Part shown: in pieces, positions 48,129-61,195 of the stretch
Numbering within the stretch: position 1 is the first letter of the stretch
How the letters are laid out: every line of letters starts with the position of its first letter
NCBI GenBank assembly: GCA_025617745.1
Contig: CM046855.1
Coordinates: 48,835,813 to 48,899,812 of the forward strand
Reading direction: 5' to 3'
Length of the DNA stretch: 64,000 bases
DNA from: Heliocidaris erythrogramma
Taxonomy: Eukaryota > Echinodermata > Echinoidea > Camarodonta > Echinometridae
Translations under genes and position numbers: made by a program
Notes under the pieces: model-generated
What the model was told of the DNA's origin: nothing
Seen by the model: only the letters and a program-made list of their open reading frames with translations
Databases searched by the model: none

Positions 48129-48267
48129 GGGGAGTGTTTCATCAAGTGTTTTGTCAGTGATTTTAACCGACAGCTGTTATAAGCTACTGAAATCCTTGCA
48201 TCTGATTGGCTGAGAGCAAATTTGTCGGTAAAAATCACCGACAAGACGCTTGATGAAACGCCCCCCA
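48129..48267. mobile_element. CCAAT fold-back MITE, copy 5 (inverted orientation)
   Basis: GGGGAGTGTTTCATCAAGTG at the left, GCTTGATGAAACGCCCCCC at the right, centre TGCATCTGATTGGCTGAGAG. Downstream of LRPPRC. Confidence 0.9.
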
Positions 48268-49194
48268 GCTCTACTTCGAGCTCTAGGTTATCAATAGTGG
48301 TTTCATTTTATCGTAATTTGGTTTCATTTCATCATAGAGTTTGGCAGGATGTATACATGTACCTGTATATTATTCAAATGCCATGATAACGTTTATATCT
48401 TGTATTCCATTAAAGTTTGTCTCTGCATTTTCCGGATTCAAGATGTTTAATACGTGAATGGACTTCTTTTCTGCTGCACTTGAAGAGTAAACAAATAATA
48501 TGGAAATAATGTTCAACCAAATCTGCTAAATATAAATGCTTGTATTATGGTCTTGTATTGGGTTGCATTTCATTATCAGACAAATGAATTCACTGCTGTA
48601 GTTATTTATAAATGTATTCTAACTTAAGAACCATCATACTAATGGTATTAGCATTGACATTATTCAACCTTTATTTATTGACAATTCCCTACCTGTTGGT
48701 TTTCGTACTGTATTCCGTCTAGAATTTTTTTCCACCAATTCATATTTAAGTAATTCTGTAATGCCCAAAACCCCATGGTAATGTTTTCGAAGCACATTCT
48801 TCACACGTGTGCTTGCTGGTGGAGTGGTGTACAGGGCTGTACACTGTCTTAGAAAGTGCTGTGGAGGAAGATTTCCAGCCCCCAAATAAATTCCTGTTAT
48901 AGTTTTATATATCATTAAAGTATATATATGAATTGAAACGTAGCATGTCAGTGATAATGCCCTTCAATGTGATTATTGAGATGCTATCTTTGTCTTTGCT
49001 TGTATTGTGCAGTCTTTCTGTATTGCATCATATATCGTCATGTTATGGCAAATTAAAATCTATCAGATGAGACTTGAATCGTTCTTTCAGTTCATGTTCT
49101 TGGTATGTGTCATAGGCATATTAAATCAGTTTATTTTCTCAAGTGGTATACCTGTGATAAACATATACAAATCTGATATGGTGTATAATACAAA

Positions 49195-49405
49195 TGTGAG
49201 TATATATATATATATATACATACAAAACTATGGTTTATGGTGACCTATAACAATGGGATTTATTCCGTCAGAGCGAAAACAACCCGATTACGCGGACATC
49301 GAGCAAGGTTTATGGGGACATTGGGATGACGTATAACAATGCGAATGTCCCCATAACCATATATATACAAGTATATATATATATATATACATGTACAAAA
49401 CAATT
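49195..49405. mobile_element. Insert between two (TA)n runs
   Basis: (TA)n at 49201-49216 and at 49373-49390 bracket ~150 bp containing GGTTTATGGTGACCTATAAC AATGG and a similar GGTTTATGGGGACATTGGGA TGACGTATAACAATG in tandem, then CCCCATAACC in inverse. Likely a small element inserted in a TA microsatellite. Confidence 0.45.
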
Positions 49406-51883
49406 TAAAAAGTATAGGACAAAATTGGCAAAGACTACATGTACTAGTATATGTATTTGAAACATCCATTCCTTTAATTTAAAATGACCATACTAAAGTG
49501 TGAATCAAATGATTTTCTGACCATCCTTTTAGACATGTGAAATACAGTAATTTGTAATGGGGGAAATGCATTTCATTAGTTGATATGCAGATGGCATACA
49601 TCAGTTGTTGCTATGATGAGTAAGCCTTTGACAAGCTGTCGGATCATCAAAGTAACCACTGTAGTAAAAACATGCACAACATTTCTGTAGATTGGAGAAC
49701 TGGTCGAGACTTGATGGGAAACAATTGTAGCCAATTCCAGGCTTGAATTGGGTTTATCGCTAAATCTTAGGGTCATCAAACTTGTTCATATCTTAAAGTG
49801 ATTTGGTAACTTTGTAGAGGCTTGATAAAATCTGAGCTGCCTGGCCTAATAATGCTATCAATGTATGTAATATGGTATAAAAATGAAGCCCAGGAAAAAA
49901 AGCACTTCAAAATCATCATGTGCTTCACAAAAGTAAACATATGCAAGTGACAGGAAATGCCAGACTCATTTTCCCCATAGACTCAGTGTTAGACTAAAGC
50001 GTATGGCCATACGCTTTCGTAAATGGGAGTATATGTTTTCAGTCATAGATATCTTAATAATAGCATTATAAAGTGTATATTTGAAAACTTTCTATGCCTG
50101 GCTATTTGTTTTTCCTTCTGAACATCATTATACAAGACAGATATCAAACTTCAACAATTTATTTAATCAAGCCTCCACACAATTACCGAATCCCTTTAAG
50201 TCAATAGGAATGCAAACAAAGCAGATAATATATGACGTTGATATATTAACACTTCAGCCGAGTCAACATTGCGTACATGTAGTTCTAGGTAGCGATGATA
50301 AGAATAAACTCTTCATTGCTGTCATACTTGTCTGAGAGATATTGACACAAAACCAAAATTTATACATGTACATGTTTAATAAAATAGTACTCGGCTGTTT
50401 TTGCAGAGGTGCTGCGGTAGAATAGAAAAGTGGAAGGGGGTGGGTGCTGAAACATATCTTTCATCAAAATACTTTGATATTTTAATCTGAAAAAAAGAAG
50501 ATGAACTTTTTGCAGAATAATAATATAATATAATATAATATAATACTTACAAAATTTCCGGTGGCAGCAGCCCCGCCCCCTCCCCACCTCGTACCCCTAT
50601 GTATGGGTATTGTGGATGATGGGAGTGGAGGCTTCACATCCCCCAGAAATGCCCCTAAAAAGGCTATAGCGACGTCACCCTTAAATCGTTAGCCTGGGAT
50701 GTTCGTGTATTACGAACTTGTCAAAATAAAAAACATGCGTCATTGTTTCCCTAAAATTGCAAAAACGTGATCGATAGTTGCAGAGTGGCAAATAAGTTTT
50801 GTGTAACTTTAAGCCCACTTCCAAGGTATGGATTATATATCGCGAAATCCTTAAAATGCGATGGAGGTGACTTCTGGGTCAATTATAATCTTCCAACATT
50901 CAACGGCAGCAGAAACTAAACAGGACTTTGAACCAGATCGGCGTAAAGTGCGATTTTTCATGTCACGTTCATGTTTTAATGCGACGTTATGATGACGGCA
51001 CTAACTTTGGGATGAACTGATAATACTACCTAATCTATTCCACGGTGATAATGTTGATTTCGAGTTCAAGTTCAAGTTTATTTATTCATTTGTAAGTAAC
51101 AAAACAATAACATTGACACTTTCTTTTGGATTTTAGTATACTAAGAATACATCGTTTCAAGGAAGCTGAATATACCGATGAAAAGGCAGGCATTCAAAAA
51201 GTTTCAAGTTTTCAAGTTTTATTTTCATTTCTTTAAAAGTGTAAAATATATTACAATAAAAAATATCTGCATATAAATAATTAGGATACAATTTTAGATG
51301 TTTAGTCAGCCTGGAAATGAAAAAAAAAATCTTTTTTTTTTGGTCGGATATACAAGTCCTATGAAAATTTCGATGACATTAAAGGAAGATATTTTGCTCA
51401 GCCAAGGCCCCACGCCCCCATGGTACAAGGGAGCGAAGCCCTGGACGTTTAGCTTGGCATTTTAGGTGGGGAAAAAAGCCTCTGGAGACTGGGAGGCACC
51501 TTATGGTTCCACCCTCCCCCCCCCCCCCCCCCCCCGAAACCTGTCCACCAAATGATGTTAACTTTTACTGTAAATCTTTTCCATTTCCATTTTCATTTTC
51601 AGTCATATAATTCGAAACTTTGGCCTGCATTTTACAGATAATATTTATTAGTGTTGCTTGCTTTAGCACCCAATGCCTTTTTCGGAACTCATTTACACCG
51701 GCTCCCAGTAGTTTATCATGCAGAGGTAAGCAGAACGCAAATAGAACATTTTAATCTTTGGATTGTAAATGCAACATGAAGACACGGCCATACCGCACAG
51801 GCTATTAATACTGCCAAGGTTCAAAGGACATAAAAAGTAGGCCTATTCCTTGTGAGCTTTCTCTTATTTTCTAAGCGGTAATT

Positions 51884-51923
51884 ATGGAGAATGGATTACA
51901 CATCAGTTCGATTGACAGAAAAG
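51884..51923 (+). CDS. AEPT exon 1 (coding start)
   Basis: Residues 1-13 ([13 protein letters not shown]) plus one base. Donor G|GTATGT. The phase fits exon 2. TTTTCTAAG just upstream (to 51873) looks like an acceptor, and GCAGAG|GTAAGC near 51724 like a donor, so a non-coding leader exon may end there. The N-terminus is not conserved in the family, so this start is provisional. Confidence 0.65.
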
Positions 51924-54900
51924 GTATGTTAGTTTCATTTTGAAATAGTACTCCTTAATTTTTATTGGTAATTACTCTTTAGAAAGTCTGAATATTGTAA
52001 GTTTGGTTTTGAAGGTTAACCCTGAGGTAAAACGGGCACTACTATATTCAGAGATGTTGGTATATATTGAAACTTGGTATAATCTTGTATCGATTTAATA
52101 CTCAGAACAATACTTCTGTCAAAAGTTTTTGCTAGCATGACTATCTTATCAAAATGTATCAATTCAAAATTTTGTGTATACAAATTTGGAAATTTGTGAA
52201 CATCCTGTGGGCATATTCGACATTCTGATGACCTGGGCCCCGTAATACAAAAAAATAATTTAGAAAATTCATTGCTATTCTGCGATGGATCGCTATGTCG
52301 TTATGCCATTGATCGCAAAGTATCAATCGTATGATCCATTGCAAGCTACGTGTTACAGATGGAAGATGTTAATAGGACGTACTTCTCCTTTCCCTTTTCC
52401 TGGGGAGCGTTTCATCAAGTTTTTTGTCAATGATTTTTTTTCCGACAACTGTTATAAGCTACTGAAATCCTTGCATCTCATTGGCTGAGAGCAAATTTGT
52501 CGGTAAAAATCACTGACAAAAGACTTGATGAAACGCTTCCCTGCTTGTTGGTAAATTTTCTGCTATATTTTCCCCTGTCAAAGTGATCCGACACCCCTGA
52601 TTTCAAATATATTTTTACTATCTTGCTGAAGATGCTCGGGCGCAGAACAAAACGCTGTTCACCCCGGGTCCTCTCTGCGTCAGTCTGTCAACCAAAGAAG
52701 CCATGCTTCAAGATCTAGGTTCGAGAGACGAAACATTCATCAATATCATCCAGTCCGTACGACACAGGTTACTTCAAATTGCAGGTAAGGATATTGTGAT
52801 AAATTTACAGGCGTACGGGGTGGGGCGGGGGCTGGGGACTACTTGGGCAGCACCCCTAACGATTTTTTAAAGTAATATAATTATCTTATATAGCACCTCG
52901 TATTCGGGCAACGAGGTGATCTGTTTACATCTTTCAAGTATAATTTAATAATAACATTACACTAAAAAGTTATAAAAAAGATTACTCAATTGACCAACAG
53001 TCGATGTCATATACTACATACTAAAGTGTCAGAATTTGTGCACGCTCTCTCGCAAAATTGATTGATTTCGAGTGCAAGACCAGACCCACCCCCCCCCCCC
53101 TCCTCCCCGACAAAAATTATGGCAGTACGCCTATCATTGTTAATTATCAATGATTTATGTTTTCACATTATCAAAAGGGTTTAATGTCCTTTTTACTTGT
53201 CGATTTTGGGGAAGAATCTCATATCGTGATGTCAAAATAATGTTATCATCGTAATTAGACACTCGAAAAATGTCAAAAAGTAACATAAAATGATTCATAT
53301 TCAGTTTTCGCTGTTTATCCTAGTTATGGTTATGCAGTTTTGTGAAAGGAAATAAAATTCAGTTTCAAATAACTCTCGATCCCAGCACCTCTCCCCCATC
53401 CTCTCTCTCTCTCTCTCTCCCTCTGCCTACCCACCATGTAAGTAATCATCTATATATATCCCTGTGTATCTATAAACTCAACTGTATTTATTTTCATGAC
53501 GATCATCAATATGCGAGGAAGTTCCCTTTCATAAGCTTTGCAAACATGCCCCACATGCACAATGTATTCGTCGCTCATAGTTCGAGCACATTACATTTCC
53601 ATCAAACTTTCTGGTAATTTTTATCATGAGTGCCCTTTGGCCTCAATTCAATATTATTGAAGATCGTTTCATATAATTGATGGCATTTGGTGGCAGTTAT
53701 AATGGATGATGCAAAGAATCGGAAGATGAATCTATGCATGCAAACAGTTTTGACCATTAAAATGGGCAAGCAGAAAAAAGTCTAGCAAATAATGACCTTC
53801 ATCGTAAAGCCTTGATTCGTTTCAAAGTTATTTTGGAAGTATCTGGATAACTGATCACACTTTACTGATACAGAAAAGAATGCCAGCGATAACTAAGTTT
53901 CTATCGAGCAGGGGCGGCAAAGCGTCTTTCAAAGTGCGAGGGGTGGCACAAGCAAAAAAGGGCACCTTCTCGGAAAATAAGGGGGCACTTACAAAGGGTG
54001 AACACAAAGCAAGAAAAGGACTATTTTGTGACATTACCTTACAGTCGAATTAATACACTCTTAAGCATCATTTTTGTTCATTCTATATTTACGCTGTGGA
54101 TACTGCTTCAGCTTCCCAAAAGACAAGTTGCGTGTTATTATGGTATTATGATTCACGTGCGAGCGAGCAAATATGTTCACAATTTTTTCTAATGCCGAAA
54201 GCCTTGAGTTGTGCATTCTTTAGAATGAAAATGACAACCGCAGATATAATTTTGGAGCAATGTCGAATGATCATTTAATTCGTACATTAACCCTGACGTT
54301 TTTCTTTAAGATTACCATGATTACATCGATATCAACATACAATGTACTTATAAGATCATATTCATAATAAGTTGTACTGTAAGAGCGAACGAGCTTTAGA
54401 GAGATTTTCAGAAAATATTGCCCTTACCTGTTGTAAATTATGGGCACATTCAAGCGAGCGGAATAAGAATTTGTTTGTTTGGGGTGCCTCCAGCTCCACT
54501 GCTAATAGGGTACTTAATTGATACTATATGAAGCCGCGCCGATTCTTTGAAGTTGGATAGGCTCATTTTGTTAGAAACAGTGCTAATATAGTAAGTAAAA
54601 GGGAGCATATCAGAAGAGGAAAAGGGCACATTATTATATAGGAAAGGGGGCACTTATCAGAACTAAAAAGCACTTATCAAAGGAGAAAAGGGTACATATT
54701 AGAGAGAGAGAAGGGTCAATTACTAAATTTGAAAAGGGGTACTTATCAGAAGGTGTAAAGGGCACTTAGTAGAAAGGAAAAGGGCACTTAGTAGAAATAA
54801 AAGGGAACTTATCAGAAGGGACAATAAGGGCACTTATTAGAAAGAAAAAGGGGCTCTTGTCAGAAGTAAACAAGTCACATATCACAAGGAGAAAAACGAA

Positions 54901-57900
54901 ATTATCATATAGAGAAGGGGTAATTATCAGATTTGAAAAGGGGCACTTATCAGAAATAGAAAAGGGGCACCAATCTGAAGGGAGAAGGGCACTTATTAGA
55001 AAGGTAAAGGGGCATTTTTAGAAGTAAAAATGGCACTTATCAGAGAGAAAGGTGGCATTTTTCAGAAATAAAAAGGGCCACTTTTGGTACTTTTGAAAAA
55101 AATGGAGATACTGTGCCCTTCCCCCCCCCCCCGCCCCTTCATTCTTCTATTTGTCATTACTATAAGGTGTATCAAAAGAAACACATACATGTGTGCTGAT
55201 GCAAGGCAGTGGTACATTCAGCGTAGAGGCAGCTCTCACAACGAGTATACCTCGGGAAAATCCTCGAGTAAGTTTTACGGACAGATGGCATGTCTATCCC
55301 TCTTTATCTATAAAAAAATTATCTTCCCCAATGTATTTCTGTTCTTCCTTAACATTCACGAAACCAAATTTTGTGGAAAAATATTCGTATATGTCTGTAG
55401 GGAAGCAACCTAAAAATGTTAATTTCATATAAACATAAAATTTATTAGACTTGGCATACGAGGTGGGAGATCTAAGACCTAACTGGCCGACAAAATATCC
55501 CCTTCCAAAAATAGGGTCTTCCGATTAAAATTTCTTTTAAATCGTTGAAAATAGTAATGCCCTATTTTTTTTTTAAATGCCGTCAACCAGTACGAATCTG
55601 CCGGCAGAAATCGTGAATGGGGGTGTCACCGCTCCCCCCCGTAACTCCTTGTAACAAAAATAAAACATTTGGCCATTGTTTTATTTTTTATTTTTGTTAT
55701 TACCTCTACATCGAGGTCCTACTGTTGGTCAATGGCGCATACGGTATGCGCATGGCAAAGGCCGCCAGCCTTTTCGGGATTCCCGAGACGAGCTTGGAAG
55801 TGATGATTTTTCCCGAAAATGAGAAAGTTGATCCCTTACGGGTGGAGCAGAGACTGAAGGATAAGGGAGGATGGACGAATGTTGGAATCGTTCACAGCGA
55901 AACGACATCCGGTGTGATCAACCCCATCGGTGCTGTGGGAAAGCTCGTCAAACAACATTGTCCAAGTAAGAATTAAACATCATTTGATGAGTTATTCACT
56001 CAATTTTCCTTGGATAAATATGTCAGTAAAAACATTTATGAGAAAACTGGAAGACTCAGTTGCGTTTTGCAGTTCAGAAAAGAAAGTAGCCAAAGGCCTA
56101 TTACCTATTAGCTACTTCATTTATTCATCTTGTATACTATGATGGCCACAGCTACTTATTTATAAGCATACATTTTGTTGCTACAAATGTTGCCATCTTT
56201 GATGACATACAAATTGGATATTACCAGAACAAAAGATGAAAAGAAGAAAGAAAGAAAGAAAAGAGGCAGAACTGTACAGAAAATTTTTAATGACACCGGT
56301 AAAGATTTGACATAATCATATAGCCTATTCCTCTGTACTAACGTTTGTTCATTATACGCATCTAAATTACTCAAACCACTCAGTATAATCAAAATCTAAA
56401 TTTTTGTAATCTTCCTACCGATGTCTACCTTTGCTCCTGATTTAAAGATGCAACCTATATTATTGATGCAATGAGCAGCTTTGGAGCCATACCGATCGAG
56501 TTTGAAGCTTCGGGTATTGACTTCTTGATAAGTTCTGCTAACAAGTGTCTAGAGGGCGTCCCTGGCTTTGGCTACGCTATCGCCAAAATAGATACGCTAC
56601 AGAAATGCCAAGGTAATGACATTTAGAAGCACAGTTTATTTTTATGCCTCCGGCCACCGAAGGTGGTGCCGGAGGCATTTTTTTTTCGGGTTGTCCGTCC
56701 GTCCGTCCGTCCCGCTTTCTAGTTCTCGTGATAACTCAAGAACCATTTGAGGTATGAACTTTAAACTTGGTGATAGTATGTATCACCATAGGAAGACGAT
56801 CTGATTAGATTGGGGGTATGTAGGTCAAAGGTCACAGGTCAATTTCTGAAATTGTCGGTGTTAGCCTTGTTAACGCGATATCTCAAGAACCATTTGAGGT
56901 ATGAACTTCAAACTTGGTACTAGTACGTATCACCATCTGATTATATTTTGGGATACGTAGGTCAATGGTCAAAGGGTTTAGAGGTCAATTCTGAAATTGC
57001 AGGTTTTAGCCTTGTTAACGTGGTGTCGCAAGAACCATTAATATTTGATCCATTAACTTCAAACTTGGAACTAGTATGCATCACCATAGTGAGACGAACT
57101 GATAATTTTTTTGTTCACGTAGGTCAAAGGTGACAGGTCATAGAGGTCATTATACAGGTGTATGCGAAATTAATGGGGTTTTTTACTTTTGTTAGCACCA
57201 TATCTCGACTATTTTGTTTTCATGACTAGGAGGAGATAAAGTGATCAGACATTTTGGTCAAATGTCAAAGAGGTCAATTAACATGTAATTACAGGCTTTT
57301 TATTCTGGTTATCAAAATATTTCAAGAACAGTTTGAGCCATTAACTGAATTTAGGCGGAGGCATATAGGAGACGCATTTGCATTCATCTTGTTTAGCTAT
57401 GTTTAACAGAGGCGTTTCCAGAAATTGATATAGTGGGGCGAAAAAATCTTCCGGAGGTGGCTGAGGAATATATCCCGGCAGCCCCTCCTTATTCATACTT
57501 TCCAACGGAGAAACGAGGGGGGCGACGGCGGGGGGGGGGGGGGGGTGTCGCTGAACCAGTTGACCATTCCTCCACTCTGCATACCTGTTCAAGGGGGGGG
57601 GTGATAGCCATGTAAGTAAATAGCTATGCCCCTAACTGACTGGTTTTTATGAGACCGTATAGGAAGGGAGTTAGAAAAGTTTCAGGCGACACTGGCGTCG
57701 TTAGAGGAAAAGGGTGTGGAGTTTTATTTGTTTAAATGTCCACAATGCTGTTGCGATTTATTTCCAAAATCGGATCGCAGTCGATCGTATTGTGTGCGGT
57801 GGGCTTAAGGCGATACAGACATCAGTAATATATCGTGAGTTTAACACGTATTTCATTGAATAATTGTGGGAGAGCGATGGATCATCGGTTATAGAGGTGT

Positions 57901-60900
57901 GGCCTTTGCATCGGAAGGAATAGGTTCGAAGCCAAGTATATAAGTTGCAATAACCTAGCCTCGATTACTTAGTTTTACGTGCGTTGTTAATACCGTACTC
58001 GCAAAAGATCATCTCAAACTGGGCTCATGCATGCTTTCCCCTGATCATACAGGCAACTCAAGAAGTCTAAGTCTGGACCTCTATGACCAATGGCAAGGAT
58101 TGGAAAAGAACAACCAGTTTCGATTCACGCCTCCCACCCACACCATCTTGGCTTTTCACCAGGCGCTCAAAGAACTGGCCGCAGAAGGAGGGGTCGTGGC
58201 GAGAGCGAACCGGTATAGGACTTCTTTTCTCTTTTAACGGTCCTATCTTTTGTTTGAATGGTTTCATTGCTCCATGGAAGACCAATTCCATTCAAGCAAC
58301 CTGTTTGTCTCTTAACACCACACACCCCACCCCCTCACAACGATATATTTTGTCATAATACCAATTAATACCTTAATCCTCTTCTTTCTCTTAGTCCTTC
58401 CCAATATGTAGAGATCAGTGGTCCTTCCCCTAATTGAAGATATCTTACATCATAACGACTTGATGCGTTCATTCCCTCTTATTTCCTGTTACTCATCTGC
58501 TTTATCCGAGATAGTCTTCTCCTTCACGTGCAATTTATCCTGTGACAAAAATAATTAATGCGACAAGTATAATGTCAAGCGACTGTGTCCTTGCTGTTTT
58601 GATTATGAGTCCACATCATTGCCTAATATCCGCATTCGTTCTACTGCTTATCATTCTGAACAGGGGCGTCGCTAGAGGGGGGTATGGGGCATGTCACACC
58701 CCCACTCAAAATAAGCCAGTTCGGGGTTAGCGCATGGTACAAATGACCCCAAATATCCACAGATATTTTAGACATGGAGGATCCCTTTATGTGCACTTCA
58801 GAAAAATAACTCTGGGAGTGATAGAGGTGCCTCATGAATAGCTTTTGTTTCCCCCTTTAAAAAGAATACTTCCACCTGGATATCATGGAATGCACCATTA
58901 GTGCATAATTGAATAATGATTACATGACATTCATGAGCACATATCGAATATTAGTGTCAGTGGTTTATAGAATTTGGTACAGATGACCTTTATCTGCTCA
59001 TACTCAGATTGCATGTCCGAAGTGGCTTATTGTCGGCAAAATAATGCGCCACCTAAGTCGGCAAAAAAAAAAGGAGGGGAAAAAAGGGAGAGGGAAGAGG
59101 AAAGAGAAAGGGAAATGGATAAAAGAAAGGAGAGGGGAGGGGAGAAGATAAAAGGAAAAGGAAAGAAAAGGATTACAAAAATAGAAAGAAAAGAAGGAAA
59201 AGAAAACCGGAAGGAAAGCAACAGAAGGAAAAACTGACGATTTTGTTGCTCGCTCGCAAGAACACTGGAATTTTAATATTTGGGCAAAAGGCGTCCCCCT
59301 TTGGTAGTGTGCCCGTAGGATCAGGATCTGCGATTTTCTTTTATTATCATTTGTGGGGGGGGGGGTAATTAGGGTTCAGCATTTTTGTTGGCAAAATTTG
59401 GGTGTCATTCCCCCCCCCCCCACCCCCCACCCCCCCCCCCCCATTCAATATGTTCTGGCGGCGCCCCTGATTCTGAATTGTTAAAGGGTCGGTAAAGGCA
59501 GTCTTTACTTTCTATTTTTATAGAAACTTGTTGATTTTCCCTCTTCCTCGGAGTGCATATCCAAGGTATAACATTTGATAAGATCTGAGTACTTTTGATT
59601 TTCTGATCAATTTATTTTCATTGGATTATGACCTATCCAACTTATTCTCATTATTCTTTGGAAAAAATACATCCCTACTACATTGATCTGATTTGTCCAT
59701 TTCTTTCGAAATAGTCCGTCCTGATGTGGGTGGATATACGCATAGATAGCACAAAACAATCGCGCTGCCATGGAAATATTTCGATTTTGTCTATCAGTCT
59801 CCATTCTCGTGTAATCCCTCTCTCTACCCCCCCCCCCCCCCATCTCTCAGTCTCCCTCCACTTAGGTAGCTCTCTCTCTCTCTTTCCTTCTTATTACATT
59901 TCTCTCTCTCCCCTTCTCCATTACTCACTCACTCTCTCTCTCTCTCTCTCTCTCCAGATACAAGGAGAATCGTCGAATCTTACGTGATGGTATGAGGGAG
60001 TTTGGATTTCGGGAGTTCTTGGATGATACCCACGAGGGTTACATCATCACATCCTTCTACTACCCGAACCATCCTAATTTTGATTTTACCCAGATGTACC
60101 AGCGGTTGAGCAACTTGGGTAAATTTCTGTATTTTCCTTTACTCTTCTTTCCTTTCTTAAGTTTCTTCGTGCTTGCGCTGACGTTCTGATGCGTTCCATA
60201 TTATGTAATGTGCATTTCTGTATGTTTAATCGTCGTAATTCCCTCTCTATCCCCTCGCTTTCTTTCTTGCTTTCTCTCTTTCTTTCTCCCCGGCTTTACC
60301 CCCGCCCCTCCCCTTCCCTGAGGTCAATGATTACATAGTCACTGTCTTTTGGGGCGAACAGGGGAGCGTTTTATCAAGTGTTTTGTCAGTGATTTTTACC
60401 GACAACTGTTATAAGCTACTGAAATCCTTGCATCTGATTGGCTGAGAGCAAATTTGTCGGTAAATATCACTGACAAAACACTTGATGAAACGCCCCCTGG
60501 TTATCGTTGTGAACATGGTGAACAGTAGGTTAAACTTGATTGATTCTGATTCAGACTGATTAATATATATGAATATTACAATGAAACCAAAAGGTATAAC
60601 AACGTAGTGTGTGTGGGTCCAGCCATGGATGGGGCACTCATATCATGGGGATGGGGGGGGGGGGGGGGGGGCGAGGGTGAGGGATACTTTGTGGGTGAAA
60701 TGCAAGAGAGCAAGGCCATCGGGATCAGGTGAAGCTGGTGTCGACTCTAAACAACAATTTAGTCAAATGTGACTAGAATCTAATCAGATTTGACTATATT
60801 CCCACGGCACCTGCAATGTTCTAGTCAAAACTACCAGCTTCGGGTTTGAAGTGAATAGGATCCTAGTCAAAATGTACAGAATAGTCAAAATGTACAGAAT

Positions 60901-61158
60901 CCGAGTCAAGATAATAGAATCCTAGTCAAAATGTCTAGAATCTGATGAAGAAAATTTAACCATGCGATCTAGTAAAAAGAAATTACCAGACGTTCTTTTA
61001 GAGTGTAGAAGGGATCGTATCACCTTTGTGCATATAGCCCCCCCCCCCTTACATTTGTATATTCAACAATTTTGTTTGTACATTGGAATTATTTTGCTTT
61101 TGTTTTATGTTACGTATAACCATTATGTTTATATCTCTAGTCCTCAGGTATTCTTACT

Positions 61159-61195
<37 letters not shown>

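Larger units (their letters stand above)
46827..51883. other. LRPPRC 3' UTR and intergenic region
   Basis: Contains TTAACCC element copy 3, a 14-bp-arm hairpin (48016-48075), CCAAT MITE copy 5, a TA-microsatellite-flanked insert (49195-49405) and (TAATA)n at about 50519-50543. No gene is seen. ATTAAA at 48409-48414 is one candidate poly(A) signal; CCAAATAAATTCC near 48883 is another. Confidence 0.55.
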
